Shown piece after piece: positions 1 to 11,427 of a stretch of 55,141 nucleotides of DNA. Origin of the DNA: Chromera velia (taxonomy: Eukaryota > Sar > Chromeraceae); assembly GCA_018398765.1 (NCBI GenBank), contig JAHBMJ010005851.1:8612-63752 (forward strand). Reading direction: 5' to 3'. The position numbers were made by a program, and so were the translations under genes. Position 1 is the stretch's first letter. Each line of letters opens with the position of its first letter. The notes under the pieces were generated by a model that saw only the letters and a list, made by a program, of their open reading frames with translations, searched no databases and was not told the DNA's origin.

Positions 1-1029
1 AAGGGAGAGAGAGAGGCGAAAGAGAAGGAAAGATAGAGAACGATTAATATCCAGACACCCAGGCAGCTAGTCAGTGAGGTAAAGTGATCCAGTCCGCTCA
101 CTGACGAAATCAGCAGAAGGCACTGCATACTGCAGGTCTCACAAACATGTGTGTGGGTGCGTGTACGATTGTCTTTTTGTGTGGGGGCAAGGAAATAAGT
201 GCTGTTGGGCTGGCTGCAAGAGAACCAAACTCGATCGTGTTCTTCAGTCGTCCCGTTTCTTCCTCCCTTTAGTTTTCTTTTCCTTTCTTCCCACCTGACA
301 GTCTTCTCTATGGGGGTGCGCGGCACGAGGGAAGAAAAGAGAGACAGCCTTCTTTCTGAAAAAAGAAGAGACGAAAGAAGAGAGAAAAGGGGAGAAGAAC
401 ATTCCGTCTATCACAGACCGATGCACCTGTCCTCTGCTTCTACTTTGATGTTGTTCCTGCTCCCCACTACGTACATGTTACATGAATACGTACATACTCT
501 ATCTGCATACCTGTACTTCTGATGTGATGCTGTTCCTGCTTCCAAGGTGGGGAATGGGCTTCCTCTGGTGCACAGATTCCCCCGCGGTGATCTCCTTATC
601 GTGCGTGTTGCGCTGCAAGGGGAAGTAAGGGAAGAAGGGGAAGCGGGCGTTCAGCGCGACGTCGGGCAGTCAGCATGCTCACTACATTGCGTCAGGCCGG
701 AACGGGTGAGGACAACACAGGCTTAGAGAGAAGGGGGGCCAAAGAATCGATCGATCGCCTGTCAGGGCAGAGGTAAATCGAGTGAAGAGAGAGGGAGAGA
801 CGGATGGATGGAGGAGGAAGCTGTTGACGGTCAGTCCTCTTTGCACTTCCGAACATTCAAAGAAAGGGAAAAGTGCATAGCTCTCAGAGCAGACAAGAAC
901 ATCGTAAAAGGAGAGGTGCCGAAGGAAAAGAGAGTCCGAGTCTAAAGGAAAGGAGACGGACGCCACAAACAGGTCGATTGAACTCACACGGACTTCCTGG
1001 TCTCGGTATGCAGATCCGTTCTCGGCCAT
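1..1029 (-). CDS. unrecognised protein, 5' part only (runs off the left edge)
   Basis: Three short exons can be chained on the minus strand. Exon 1 is 1029-988: ATG, then 14 codons reading MAENGSAYRDQEVR, ending at a GTGAGT donor. Exon 2 is 612-517: 32 codons after a CCTTGCAG acceptor, starting RNTHDKEITAGES and ending at GTACAG. Exon 3 is 129-106: 8 codons, YAVPSADF, after CCTGCAG and before GTCAGT. All three joins are phase 0, and each exon has the splice context seen in the confident genes of this window. I do not recognise the protein; it is polar, with no motif or membrane segment visible. The rest lies beyond base 1. The weakness is that the exons are short and unsupported by homology, so chance splice-like strings remain possible. 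Confidence 0.35.
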
Positions 1030-1439
1030 GTTGGAGCTCTCACTTGTAAAAGGACGAAAAACGCAGAGACTGCAACAAGCGGCGGCAGTACTATAGCCTG
1101 TACGGGTTTCGAAAAGGCCTCCTTCTTCCTTTCGAAGAGAGAAAAGAGCACAGCAGAGTCTGAGCAGACAGACTGACGACCAAAGAGAAATGGACAAGCG
1201 TTTTGCTTGACAAGCAAATGAAACTCGGCTTCACGCGCAGAGTCTAGGCTCGAGGGAAGAGACGGATCTGGAGCACGCGATGTATGCCCATGTATGACCT
1301 TGTGCATCCTTGTGCCACTCGAGCGAAGATGAGGGCATAGTACCGTCTCGTGTGCATTTCGGCGTCTTTGCAAGTGGGGCAACCCCGGCGCGTGACGCCG
1401 CCGCGGCAATGCGACGTGGCCGGACCCGCGATTCCGGGC

Positions 1440-1640
1440 CGCAAAATCTCCCGCGGCCGTCTCGAAGATGGCCCCGGAAAGCGAAGCAGGGGGCACTTAC
1501 CAAACTTTCCCGGCCCAAAGCCCACGATGCATAGAGCTTTGGTGGCCCCGGAAAGCGAAGCGGGGGGCACTTACCAAACAATCCCTTGAGCCCACACATA
1601 GCCCCGGAAAGCGAAGTGTCAGACCGCGTGTAAGCTGTTT
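1440..1640. repeat. GC-rich dispersed module, three copies in tandem-like cluster
   Basis: The module GGCCCCGGAAAGCGAAG followed by CRGGGGGCACTTACCAAA occurs at about 1470-1506 and 1543-1580, with a shortened copy at 1601-1617. Related copies in either orientation occur near 2213-2290, 4611-4637, 4838-4875, 30030 and 51035-51240. Short open frames over these copies repeat the peptide MPPASLSGA and look like artefacts of the repeat. Read on the other strand the module begins GTAAGTGCCCCC, i.e. with a consensus splice donor. Confidence 0.75.
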
Positions 1641-2960
1641 TACAGGAGTCTTAGTACTATCAGATACAAGTGGTTAAAGTCTGACAGACATCGGTTGGTT
1701 TGGTCTAGCAGTTAATGTTAATCTCAAGCATTCTTAGTGATAACGTCAAGCAGATACGCCAAGCATGCACTTCACCAAAATCACTTAATGAAAGCATGCC
1801 CGACTTCACGATGCATGGCCTCGTGATACACCGATGTACGCTATGTGGCCCGGGTCCCCCGTCTGGCCCACATCTGCCTGACGCTTGCCAGCCTTTTATT
1901 ACTCAATCTTTTTATTAGGCAGAATGTCCCTCATACCGCGTGGGTCCTAAGTCATGGCGGGAGCAGTGGCCAGGCCTGGCGGGGTGACGCACACAGTGCT
2001 CCTGATGTTACAGATTTAAATTTTCTTAAATTTAGTCTTCATTCTGCCGTATTTTTTAAGAAAAACACATAAAAACACATTAAATCTTACATACATCTGG
2101 ATAACGCCAGGTAACGTCTAGTAACGCCCCTACCCTGACTCTACCTAAGTCTAGCCCTGACTGCATGTGAGTACAACTTTCTGCGTGGCTTCAATCAGCT
2201 ACATATAAGTTATAATTTTTCTTGCTTTCCGGGACCGTTCGTAAGCTTGCTTGCGTCATATTAAAAAAAGGCCCCGGAAAGCTTCGCTCCTCATTAGCTC
2301 AGAAAAGCGTTAAAAACTAACCACCTATATACCCTCGTTTGATCCGCTATCACTTTCTACCAGTGCATCGAAAGTAGGCAGGCGGTTTTAGTATGGTTTT
2401 ATAATCAGTACTGCCAAACAATATGTGTTACACTCTTCTAGCATACGTGTTAAGGAAGAAAGAAGAGGGATCGTCTGGTTATTGTTCTTTTAAAAAACTT
2501 TGAGACGTCATTGAGTTCCCCCTTTTCGGGACCAGAAGAAGAGTGCCGTCTCCGCTGGCCATCTCCTTTCGATTCACTCCAAGACTTTCAACACTGTTAG
2601 CTGCACACCAACATTGGGTGAGACGTCGAAGCAATGCACAGCTGCCTGCGATTGTTTGTGTATCTTCATAGATTCTTGGAAAGTCGTTAAGCGCTTGAGC
2701 TCTAGCTTGAGCTGTTCCTGCTCTATGTTTGCAGCATTCAGTGTCGACTGGGACTGAAGGCGTACATGTAGTTGTCCTTAAATGTCCTGCGTATGCGTCG
2801 GCCTGGTATTTCTGTCTATTTCTTTTCTGCCTCCATTTATTCAGTTTGTTGATGCATGCCCATCTCTATTAGGAATTAACGTCTCTTCATGAAAAAATGC
2901 GGACTGTGTTTTCTCTTGGCCTGGATCGGACTGGTCACAATCAATCATGCTCACAATTTT
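1641..2960. other. spacer without recognisable gene
   Basis: No exon with family resemblance was found on either strand. The stretch is moderately AT-rich and holds two degraded pieces of the GC-rich module: 2215-2262, with the palindrome-like AAGCTTGCTTGC, and 2269-2290. Confidence 0.5.
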
Positions 2961-3960
2961 TACTAAAAAGACTCTCCTTGTTCACTTACCCACTCACTCA
3001 CGCATTCTCTTCCTCAATCCCTTCCTCCATCGCTTCATCCTTGCCTTCCTCCCCTGACTTACTAACTCACTCATTTCTTTGCTCATCCACTCATTGAGTC
3101 TCCCTCACTCTTTTCTGCCGACCGTCCCTAGCTGTCTCCTTCCCTGCCTGCTTTCATCCGAGCTTCCTTCCCTCCCGCCCTATACTCCTTCGCTCACTCG
3201 TTTAGTCACTCACTCACTCATTCACTTACATACCAACCCGCTCGCTCACTCACACAGACATTAAGCGACATCCACTTACTCAATGCCTCTTTCACTAGCT
3301 GACTCGCTTGCTGACAGACTTCCTCGCTCTTTCTTTCTTGTTTAATGTCTTTTGTTCTCTCTTTCTTTTTTTTTTTTCTTTCTTCCCTTTTTTTATTTTT
3401 TGTGCTTTCATCCTTCCGTCCTTCTTTCCTCTCTTCTTTGTTTCTGCACTTTCTTTCTTCCCTTAATTCTTCCTGTCTTCGATCCCTGTTTTATTTTTTC
3501 ATTCTTCCACTTTCTGCCAAGCCCTGCCTCCTCTCTTTCTGCATGTTTTTCCACTATTTCTTTTTTCTGTCCTTTCTCCAGTTTTTGTTTGCTTGCTCGT
3601 TTGCTTGGTACTTGTTTATCTACCTGCTTCTTTCCTACTGAGACTTTCTTTCTTTGATTCCTTCTTTCCTCCCTGCTTTATTCTTTCCGGTTCCTAACCT
3701 TCCTTCCTCCCTCCTTCCCTCCCTCCGTTCGTCTCTTCCATCTTCATCCCTTCCCCCCTTTCCTCCTTTCTTCCATCCTTCCTTCCTTCTTTCCTTCCTT
3801 CTTTCCTTCCTTCCTTCCTTCCTTGGAAGTTTATCCCTCCTTTCCTCTCGATCACCCTCCCTGCCTCCCTGCCAGGACCTGCCTCCATCGTGCCCCCTCT
3901 TTCCTTGCTCCCTTGCTTGCTTCATGCTTCCTTCCCTGCTTTCTAGCCTTCCTCCCTCAT
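2960..3960. repeat. kilobase-scale pyrimidine-rich tract with imperfect CTTC/CACT repeats
   Basis: The plus strand is almost purely C/T for nearly 1 kb: CACTCACT-type repeats at 2985-3260, then T-rich and CTTC/CCTT runs, the purest at about 3775-3825. Long open frames on both strands (Ser/Leu/Phe-rich on plus, Arg/Lys/Glu/Gly-rich on minus) follow from the base bias and are not genes. Such polypurine/polypyrimidine DNA can form triplex (H-DNA) structures; that is an inference. Confidence 0.85.
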
Positions 3961-4760
3961 GAGTCATAATCTAGCCCATGATGATAAGTCTCAAACTAGG
4001 TCTCAAATTCCGTCCCTCTGTTTCTCTTTATTTTGCTCCCACTTTTTTGCAAAGATGTTGTAAAGTGGGGCTTGAAGCGGCATCTACTGTCACAGCCGGT
4101 GGCAGCTTATCACGCCTTGATTAATTAGCCCTGAAGTCGTATGAAGAACCGTCGTTCAATAATCTTCAATTGAGGCTACAGGAAATTCATGAAAAAATTA
4201 AGTGAAAGATGGGTTAAAAACTTAAAATTAAATAAACCATCGTAAATATGATGAAAGAAAGATTATTCGAGATATTGTTTAACCACTGTGATATTTTATA
4301 TTAAAATGATATTAAAAGAAAATCAATTTTCTTATCAGATGTTTAAATATTTTTAAAGATGTATAGCATAGCATTATGAAAAACCCGTACAGAAGTATTC
4401 TTAAATATATGAGTTTACAAAAAGCGTGTCTAAGCCTCACTAAAGTTTATACAGAAATTATATTCGTATAAAAAACAAGTTGTCGGTGGGTTTCGGTGGC
4501 TTTTGTTAAGCGTCAAAATGCTTGGGCGGCTTCTACCATTATATATCATTAATTCAAATCTGAGTGAATCAGAATGTTCATGGTGCGCCTGGGGTAAAAC
4601 TACCATGACTCTGGAAAATGAAACAGGGGGCACTAAATTACGAAATAACTAGACCAAACAATTCTCACGACTGTGAGCGTACCTTTCTGCAGCTTCAACC
4701 ATGCAGCCATATAGCGTGCATCTAGTGCGTACGAATAGCGCTATTCTGAATAGCGTGCGT
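3961..4760. other. AT-rich spacer, no gene seen
   Basis: After the polypyrimidine tract the sequence turns AT-rich (4100-4480). It shows no plausible exon. A diverged copy of the GC-rich dispersed module (GGAAAATGAAACAGGGGGCACT) is at 4611-4637. Confidence 0.5.
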
Positions 4761-4764
4761 CAAG

Positions 4765-4935
4765 CAATTGTTATTTTTCTTGCTTTCCGGGGCCGTTTGC
4801 AAGCTTGCTTGCGTCAGATGCGTGGGCTGGGGTATTTCTGTTTTGTAAGTGCCCCCGCTTCACTTTCCGGGGCCATTGTCATTTTTCTTGCTTTCCGGGG
4901 CCGTTCGCAAGCTTGCTTGCGTCAGATTCGCCGTC
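4765..4935. repeat. direct duplication of a CTTGCTTTCCGGGGCCGTT module
   Basis: About 48 bp starting TTTTTCTTGCTTTCCGGGGC and ending in the partly palindromic GCAAGCTTGCTTGCGTCAGA occurs at about 4772-4819 and again at about 4879-4927. A third, diverged copy is at 2215-2262. Between the two copies, 4838-4875 carries the complement of the module seen at 1470-1580. Confidence 0.75.
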
Positions 4936-5468
4936 GGATCGAAAAACCTCTTCGTGCCATGCAATGCCATGCAGCATCATGCGGCTGGAAATGTACTTCC
5001 ATTGTACTTCCGATCGCGGATGCACAAGCAAAGAGAGCTTTACTGACCGGTACAAATACTGCTGCGTGAGTTGTCCTCTGGGTTTAGAGTCTTTTCCCAC
5101 TCGTCAAGTTGGGACACCGATCGCAAAAAGATCTTCTTTTATTGAGTGATTGATAGTCCGGCCTTCCGGTCATCTTTCGAGCAGGAAGCACGCACCCACA
5201 ATTTTGTTTGTGAGGTCAGTCCGCTGGAGGACAGGTTCCCCTCTCCAGAAAACATGCATCAAAAAGGAAGTATCATGCATGAAAGAAGTGCGACTTGTGG
5301 GCCTGTCAGATTGTCGGTCTCTGGTTTGAGAAACAGAAACATCCTCGCACGTTCGCGTTTGACCGTCTCCGCTGCCACTCCCCTTCAACCCCACCTCCTC
5401 TTTTCTCCAGACCCCTCTTCTGTATCTGCTCATGACTGCCCTCTCATGACTGCATGTGATTGCAGAGA

Positions 5469-6444
5469 ATGAAGCCTGAAGAGAAGGAAGGCTCCGACAC
5501 GGTGGGTCTCGTCCAGCAGGCATTTCTTCGTTCTATTTGGTTTTCTAGAATCGTCTGTTTATCATCGGTGTTTCCTCCTTCTAGGGCCATTTCCGCGGAG
5601 TGGAAAGCTTCAGAAGCGAAGACAGAGATCCCCAAATACAGTCAGAGTCTTCCAAGATAATCAATCATCCCGTTCGATCGTGCCTTTGCCTCTGCGTGTG
5701 AATGGATGTGTTACAGGGTGCATGTATGTGTATGCGTGCACGTGCCCCTTCTCATCACTGCGTGGCTAGTCGTTCCCTCCGCTTTTTGGAAGTCTGTCTC
5801 CTGTTCTAACGTCACCTCTCTGATGGGGTTGCTTTCCTTCGGTTGCTCTTCCCGCGTGTGCAGGAGGGAGTCACCGACCAGATGGGAGCCCTCAAGGTCT
5901 GTCGGTTGGTCGGTTGGTCGATGGTTCAGTCGGGTCTGTCCCTCTGTTTGCCTTCCTGCCTGCCTGACTGGCTGGATCAGACATTTCGTTTTGGTTGTTT
6001 GTATCCCAGCAGAGAAAGGTGGCGGAGACACGGCAAGAGAAAAGCAAAAGCATCTGCAACGTGCGAATTTGTGTACAAATTTCCATTTGTCTCTCTGTCG
6101 TCTGACTTGTGGATGGATCTGCAGATCGGAGGCGACGAGGCTGAGGAGGAGCTGACTGAACCTCAAAAGGCGACTCTCGACTCCCTCAAAAAATTGGACG
6201 TCAGTGAATGCTTCGTTGGGGTCTTGCGTCTTCCTTATGTCTTGCTTCTCTTTCTCTCTTTCGTTCGGAAACCTTTCCGGAGGTCTTGCTTCTCTTTCTC
6301 TCTTTCGTTCGGAAACCTTTCCGGAGTCTCACGCCAACCAAACTCCCGTTCCGTCCGTGAACTCTCTCACAAGGGTGTGGGGAGGCGGCAGGGGGCGCCA
6401 GTGAGGAGCAGCCAGGCCAGCTCTCGTTCATGTAACTGGAAAGT

Positions 6445-6533
<89 letters not shown>

Positions 6534-6983
6534 AGGGAGGGAAGGAGGGAGGGAGAGACAAACAAAAAAAATTCATGCAGCTGTCGAGATGCTAGTTGAT
6601 TGACCTGCATAGGACGATGGATGATCGATTGATCCATTGCGGGACAGGACGACGTGGCGACTTGCTCCGGCTCGCACTTTGCTGTATATTTGTGTGCTCG
6701 TGTTGCTCATGTGAATGTGGGTGTGTGTGGTGTGCAGGAGGAGCGCAACACGCTTCACTCGCAATACACACAGGAGTGGAATGCCCTCAAGGTTTGTCTT
6801 GTCTTGTCTTCTCGTGTTGGTCCTTTCTTTCCTCTCGTCTCCTCGCTGGGGGGGGTCCTGTTCTCCTTCGCACCCTTTCTTTTTAAGAGGGAGAGAGAGT
6901 TTGAGGACGGGAAATGGAAGTATCTTTTATTTTTTTGCTCTCTCCCTCCGCGTTTCTGTTTCTCTGCGTGCGTGCGTGCGTGC

Positions 6984-7026
<43 letters not shown>

Positions 7027-9192
7027 GTGTGTGTGTGCGTGCACGCACGTGTGCGTATGTGTGTGCCGCTGAGATTTTCTCTCAGGACGAAGAGCCCTAG
7101 CCTTCACTGGGCCTCTTTCTTGTCTGTCTCTGTCTGTTTCTATGCAGGCAAAGTATCAACTTCTGTACAATCCCCTGTTCTCAAAGGTCGGTTTGTCTGT
7201 CACTCGTGCAGCCAGGAAGAGAGGAACGGAGGGGGGGTGGGGGCTGGGAGGGATTGCGGCATCCAAGAGAAAGCGAGAAGGCCGGATGTTCGACACACAA
7301 CAATTTTGACGGATGGATGCATGCATGAATTCACTTGACCGATAGACCCCGTTTGATTATTCTTCTTCTCTTCTTTTGCTTCTTCCCTTTCTACCTACCC
7401 CCTCTCTTGCTGTCAAATGGAGGGAGGGGAGGACTTGGAGGGTCTTCAGGGGGAAAGGCTCATTGCCTCCTATTGCCTCTTTCCCTCCCCCTCTCTGTGT
7501 CTCTGTGTGCATGCAGAGAGCTGAAGTCCTTCAAATCGGGGCAAGCGAGGGGGAGACGACAGGCACTCCGGTAGGTGTAGGGAGGTGGGTGTGAGGGGGC
7601 TTGTGGGAGATTTGATTCTCTCATCTGTTTCTGTTTTTGTATCTCTGTTTCTGGTCGTCAATTCTCTTTTGAGGTCTCCCGTGGTGTGCGTGTGGGCGTC
7701 GGTCCTTCAAGAGCAAAAAAGGAAAGGAAAGGAGACGAAAAGAATTGGGAAAATGCGGTCTGTTTGTCTGTTTGTGTGCCTATCTTTTGCGTGTTTGTGT
7801 ATGTGCAGGCGCTGCCCAAATTCTGGTTGAAGGCTCTGAAGAACCACTCGCAAATAGCAGACGTCTGTAAGCAAGCCGACTCTTTCATTGACTCATTCAT
7901 CCATTGATTCATTCATTCATTCCTTGTTTGATTGAAGAATGAGTGGGCTGCGGGGATGTCAAGAACGTGGCGCTGATACATCAGTGTTAAAAAACAGAGG
8001 AGACTGACAAAGAAACCACACTTCCAATACCTTCACCAAGCCAGAGATGATGGATCGATTCTTTTTTTTCTTTCTTCTCTCTCTCCCCCTCTCTCTCCCA
8101 GTTCAGGTGAGTCTTCCCTTCCATTTGTCTACTTTCTTCAATTCTTCCATCTTTCCGCCTCCTTGGATGGCACAAAGAAAGAAAGAAAGAAAGAAACTGA
8201 GATGCGTGTGTGAGCACGGTGTGCTTTCTCCTCTGAATGCGAACAAGGAACTGGTTTGGTGAAACATCCGACTGTGTACAGAACGAAGCAAAAAGAGCGG
8301 GATCAAACCTCGGGCAGATGGAAGGATTCGACTTCCGTTGATTCCATTGACAACAAAAAAAACTGATTCCATTATAATCCTTTTTATTCTATTCCATCAA
8401 TGCATGACCACGCCATTCATTCATTCATCCATCCATCTCGTTGTGTAGGCTCAACTGACAGACTGCATACATGAATGAATATTGATGAATGCAGATGATC
8501 GAACCCCACGACGAAAACGTCCTCTCCTACCTGAAGGACGTTCGGTTCGAGTGGGAGGATGACAAGGAACAACGGTGAGTGCGTCTCTCTTCTTTGTGTG
8601 GGTATTGAGAAAAGAGTTAGAGGAAAAAAGAAATCATGAGCACACAGCTGGATGAAATGAAGATGGCTTCAAGAAATGAAGCGGGGGGGTTGTAATTGAT
8701 GTGTGTTGTGACTCTAAGCCATTTTGGCCGCTTTGCTTTGGTCCTCCGTGTCAATCTGTCTGTGTTGTGCGCTCCTGTTAACTGCTCTGCCTGTTTTGTG
8801 CATATCCTCTGCCTGCAGATCTTTCTCTCTGTTTTTTGAGTTTGCCGAAAACCCCTACTTCACTCCGCTTCTCTTGACGAAGGTCAGGAATGTACTCAAC
8901 GGAAGTAAAAGAGGAAGGGAGAGGGAATCTTGTGAGACGATCAGATACGGGGAGGCATGTGTGGCACTTTTTTGTGTGGTGGGGGGGTTCCTTTGTTTCT
9001 TTTGGATGGGGGGGAAGGGGATTAAGAAGGGGGTCGTCTGAGTTTGAGTTCTTTTTGGAGAATTTTCGTGGGAGGGTGACACGTGTTGGGCGCTTGGCGT
9101 TTTCTTTCAGAGAATCTGCTCTTGAGAGCCAAGGGGGGCGAAGGAGCTCTAGGCATTCTGGTGGATGAACGGCAGTGCTGTACTGTTGTGTT

Positions 9193-9244
<52 letters not shown>

Positions 9245-11379
9245 CGTGTGTGTGCAGAAATACAAAGTGGAGGCAGACGAACAGGACCCCTCGTGAGTCG
9301 ATCTCTCTGTCTCTCTGCGATCTCTCTGTCTCTCTGCGATCTCTCTGTCTCTCTGCTTCGGGCATTCTTTTTGGCTGGCGCTGAATCATTTTGCTGGCCC
9401 GTTTCCCTTTTTCCCTTCATACATGTGTCTGTACATACCATTTTTTCCTTTTCCTTCTTGGTTCACTCACTCTCTCCCAGGAGATCCGCTTTCTTCGTCG
9501 AGACCTCCTTCCTCTGTTCCTCTTCATCTGTTTTGAGGGGTGGTGTTGGTTGCTCCTTCCTTTTTTGGTTTTTGAAAGACGGGATCGTTCTTCATGGCAA
9601 TCTGTCTGTCTGTCTGAACGTGCTGCCTGCAGGTCGAGTGCCGACGTTCTCTCCTCGACTGAGAGGTCTGTCTGTCTTTCTTTCTCTCTGCTCATTCATT
9701 GACAGTACTCGGGACTGCACATGTTGCCATCTGACGGCTTTTGGAGGTGGAGGCGTCAAGTGTTGTTCGTTTTGGGGGATTGTCTCTCCCTTCCTCTGTG
9801 CTCTCGAGACTTCTTCCTTCTTCTCCACTTGCATCAATCCCTTCAGGACTGAGTGCACTCCCTCCTTTCTTAGTTCCCTTCTTGTCATACAGCACGAGGT
9901 TTTCTTTGGTTTGTCCATGCTTTTCTTTCTTTGTCCTACACTCACCGTGTTTCTCTACTGCCCTCCCTCCCTGTCTGTCTGTCTGTCTGCACATCCAGCA
10001 CGGAGCTCCAGTGGCTCCCTGGGAAGGACGTGACGAAGAAGACGATCACAAAGAAACAGAAAAACAAACGTGAGTGAGTCAGCAGAGAGGCAGGCGGTTA
10101 GGGGGTGCGTGGGTGGTGTAGTTCGCCGATATGGTTTCGTTTTTCTTTCATCAAATCCGTATTCTCTCGATCGATCGAGAGATTTTCTCTTCTCCTCTGT
10201 CTGGTGAATGCATGAGCGAAGAACAAAATCGAAAAAAATAGGTCCCGCTCTCCATCCCTGTGTCTGTCTCTCTCACCCCATTCAATTGCTTCTGCCCGGA
10301 CAAACGGACGAACGTCCCTTCTCGGCAGACGCTTTCCTGTGTTCGACACGACTAAGGAGAGATGTGATGTTATTGTGCAGTCATGCAGAGGAGCACAACA
10401 TGAATGACCCTTTGTGCTGTGTTGTGCTGTGCTCGTTTGTGCCTGTCTGCCTGCCTGCTTGCCTGTCTGCAGGCACCAAAGCGACACGGAAGATCACAGA
10501 GACGGTCCGTCTGTCTGTCCGTCCCATGTTCTCTCTTTGTCTGTCCATTTTGTTTGTTTGTTTTGGGGGGGAGGAAGGCATTTCGGTTGGAATTGGACAA
10601 ATTGTCGGTGAAGTTCAAAAGGCGAGGTGAGAAGATGGGAGTTTGGCAAGACGTCTTCTTTTTCCTCCTTGATCCCAGAGACACGCTGAGATTTCGTGCG
10701 CAAGTGCTGTGTAACAAATTGACGACAGAGACGAAAAATCAAAAAAAGGAGCCCCCTCTGTGGAGACGCTGTGTCCCTCCCGATTTTATTCTTTCAGTTG
10801 TTGCTTTTGCGATTGATGGAAAAGAAAGCGGAGAGGAAACAACAGAGAGACAAAATCTGTCTTTTGAATCTCACCGCGTCATTGCCCATTCCATTTTTCT
10901 GCGTCTTTCCCCTTGCCCCCCCTTTCACTCCACTGCTGAGCAGGTCGACTGCCCGTCCTTCTTCAATTTCTTCAGAAGCCACGGTGAGCCGTCGTTGACC
11001 GATTGTTTTGAGGGTCATTTGACACTGTCGTGCGCGCCTGTTTGACCGTCGCACTTCTGTTTCCTTGCCACCGAATCAATTATTTCTTCACCAAAGACAG
11101 AAATATGACGGCGGCCTTGCCTGCTCAGACAGGTCGAAATGAATTCAGGCTGCTCAAGCTCTTCCGACCGAGGCACGTGCCCCCTCCCACACTGAATTGC
11201 TTGTGTCTGTCAAGAGTGCCTCACCTCAGAGGCGTCAGTCTGCATGCATGTACCTTGTGATTTTCTGTGTCTACCTCCTCGTGTAGGTGTGCGTCATCGA
11301 ATTCCGTGGGCCTCTGTGTGTTTGCGTTTGTGTGTTCTTGTAAGCATGCGAGTTTGCGTGTGCGTGCGTGCGTGCGTGC

Positions 11380-11427
<48 letters not shown>

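Noticed and set aside
1231-1599. Overlapping minus-strand frames starting MPPASLSGA
   Set aside because: The peptide is the translation of the dispersed GC-rich module, repeated at every copy; no gene structure accompanies it.
3345-3967. Long Ser/Leu/Phe-rich (plus) and Arg/Lys/Glu-rich (minus) open frames
   Set aside because: They arise from near-pure polypyrimidine/polypurine DNA and lack any start context, splice signals or domain pattern.
9631-9670. Possible extra NAP exon after CCTGCAG (GTCGAGTGCCGACG)
   Set aside because: The exons at 9258-9292 and 9999-10069 join in phase with the expected NAP sequence, and the candidate would add an in-frame stop (TGA).
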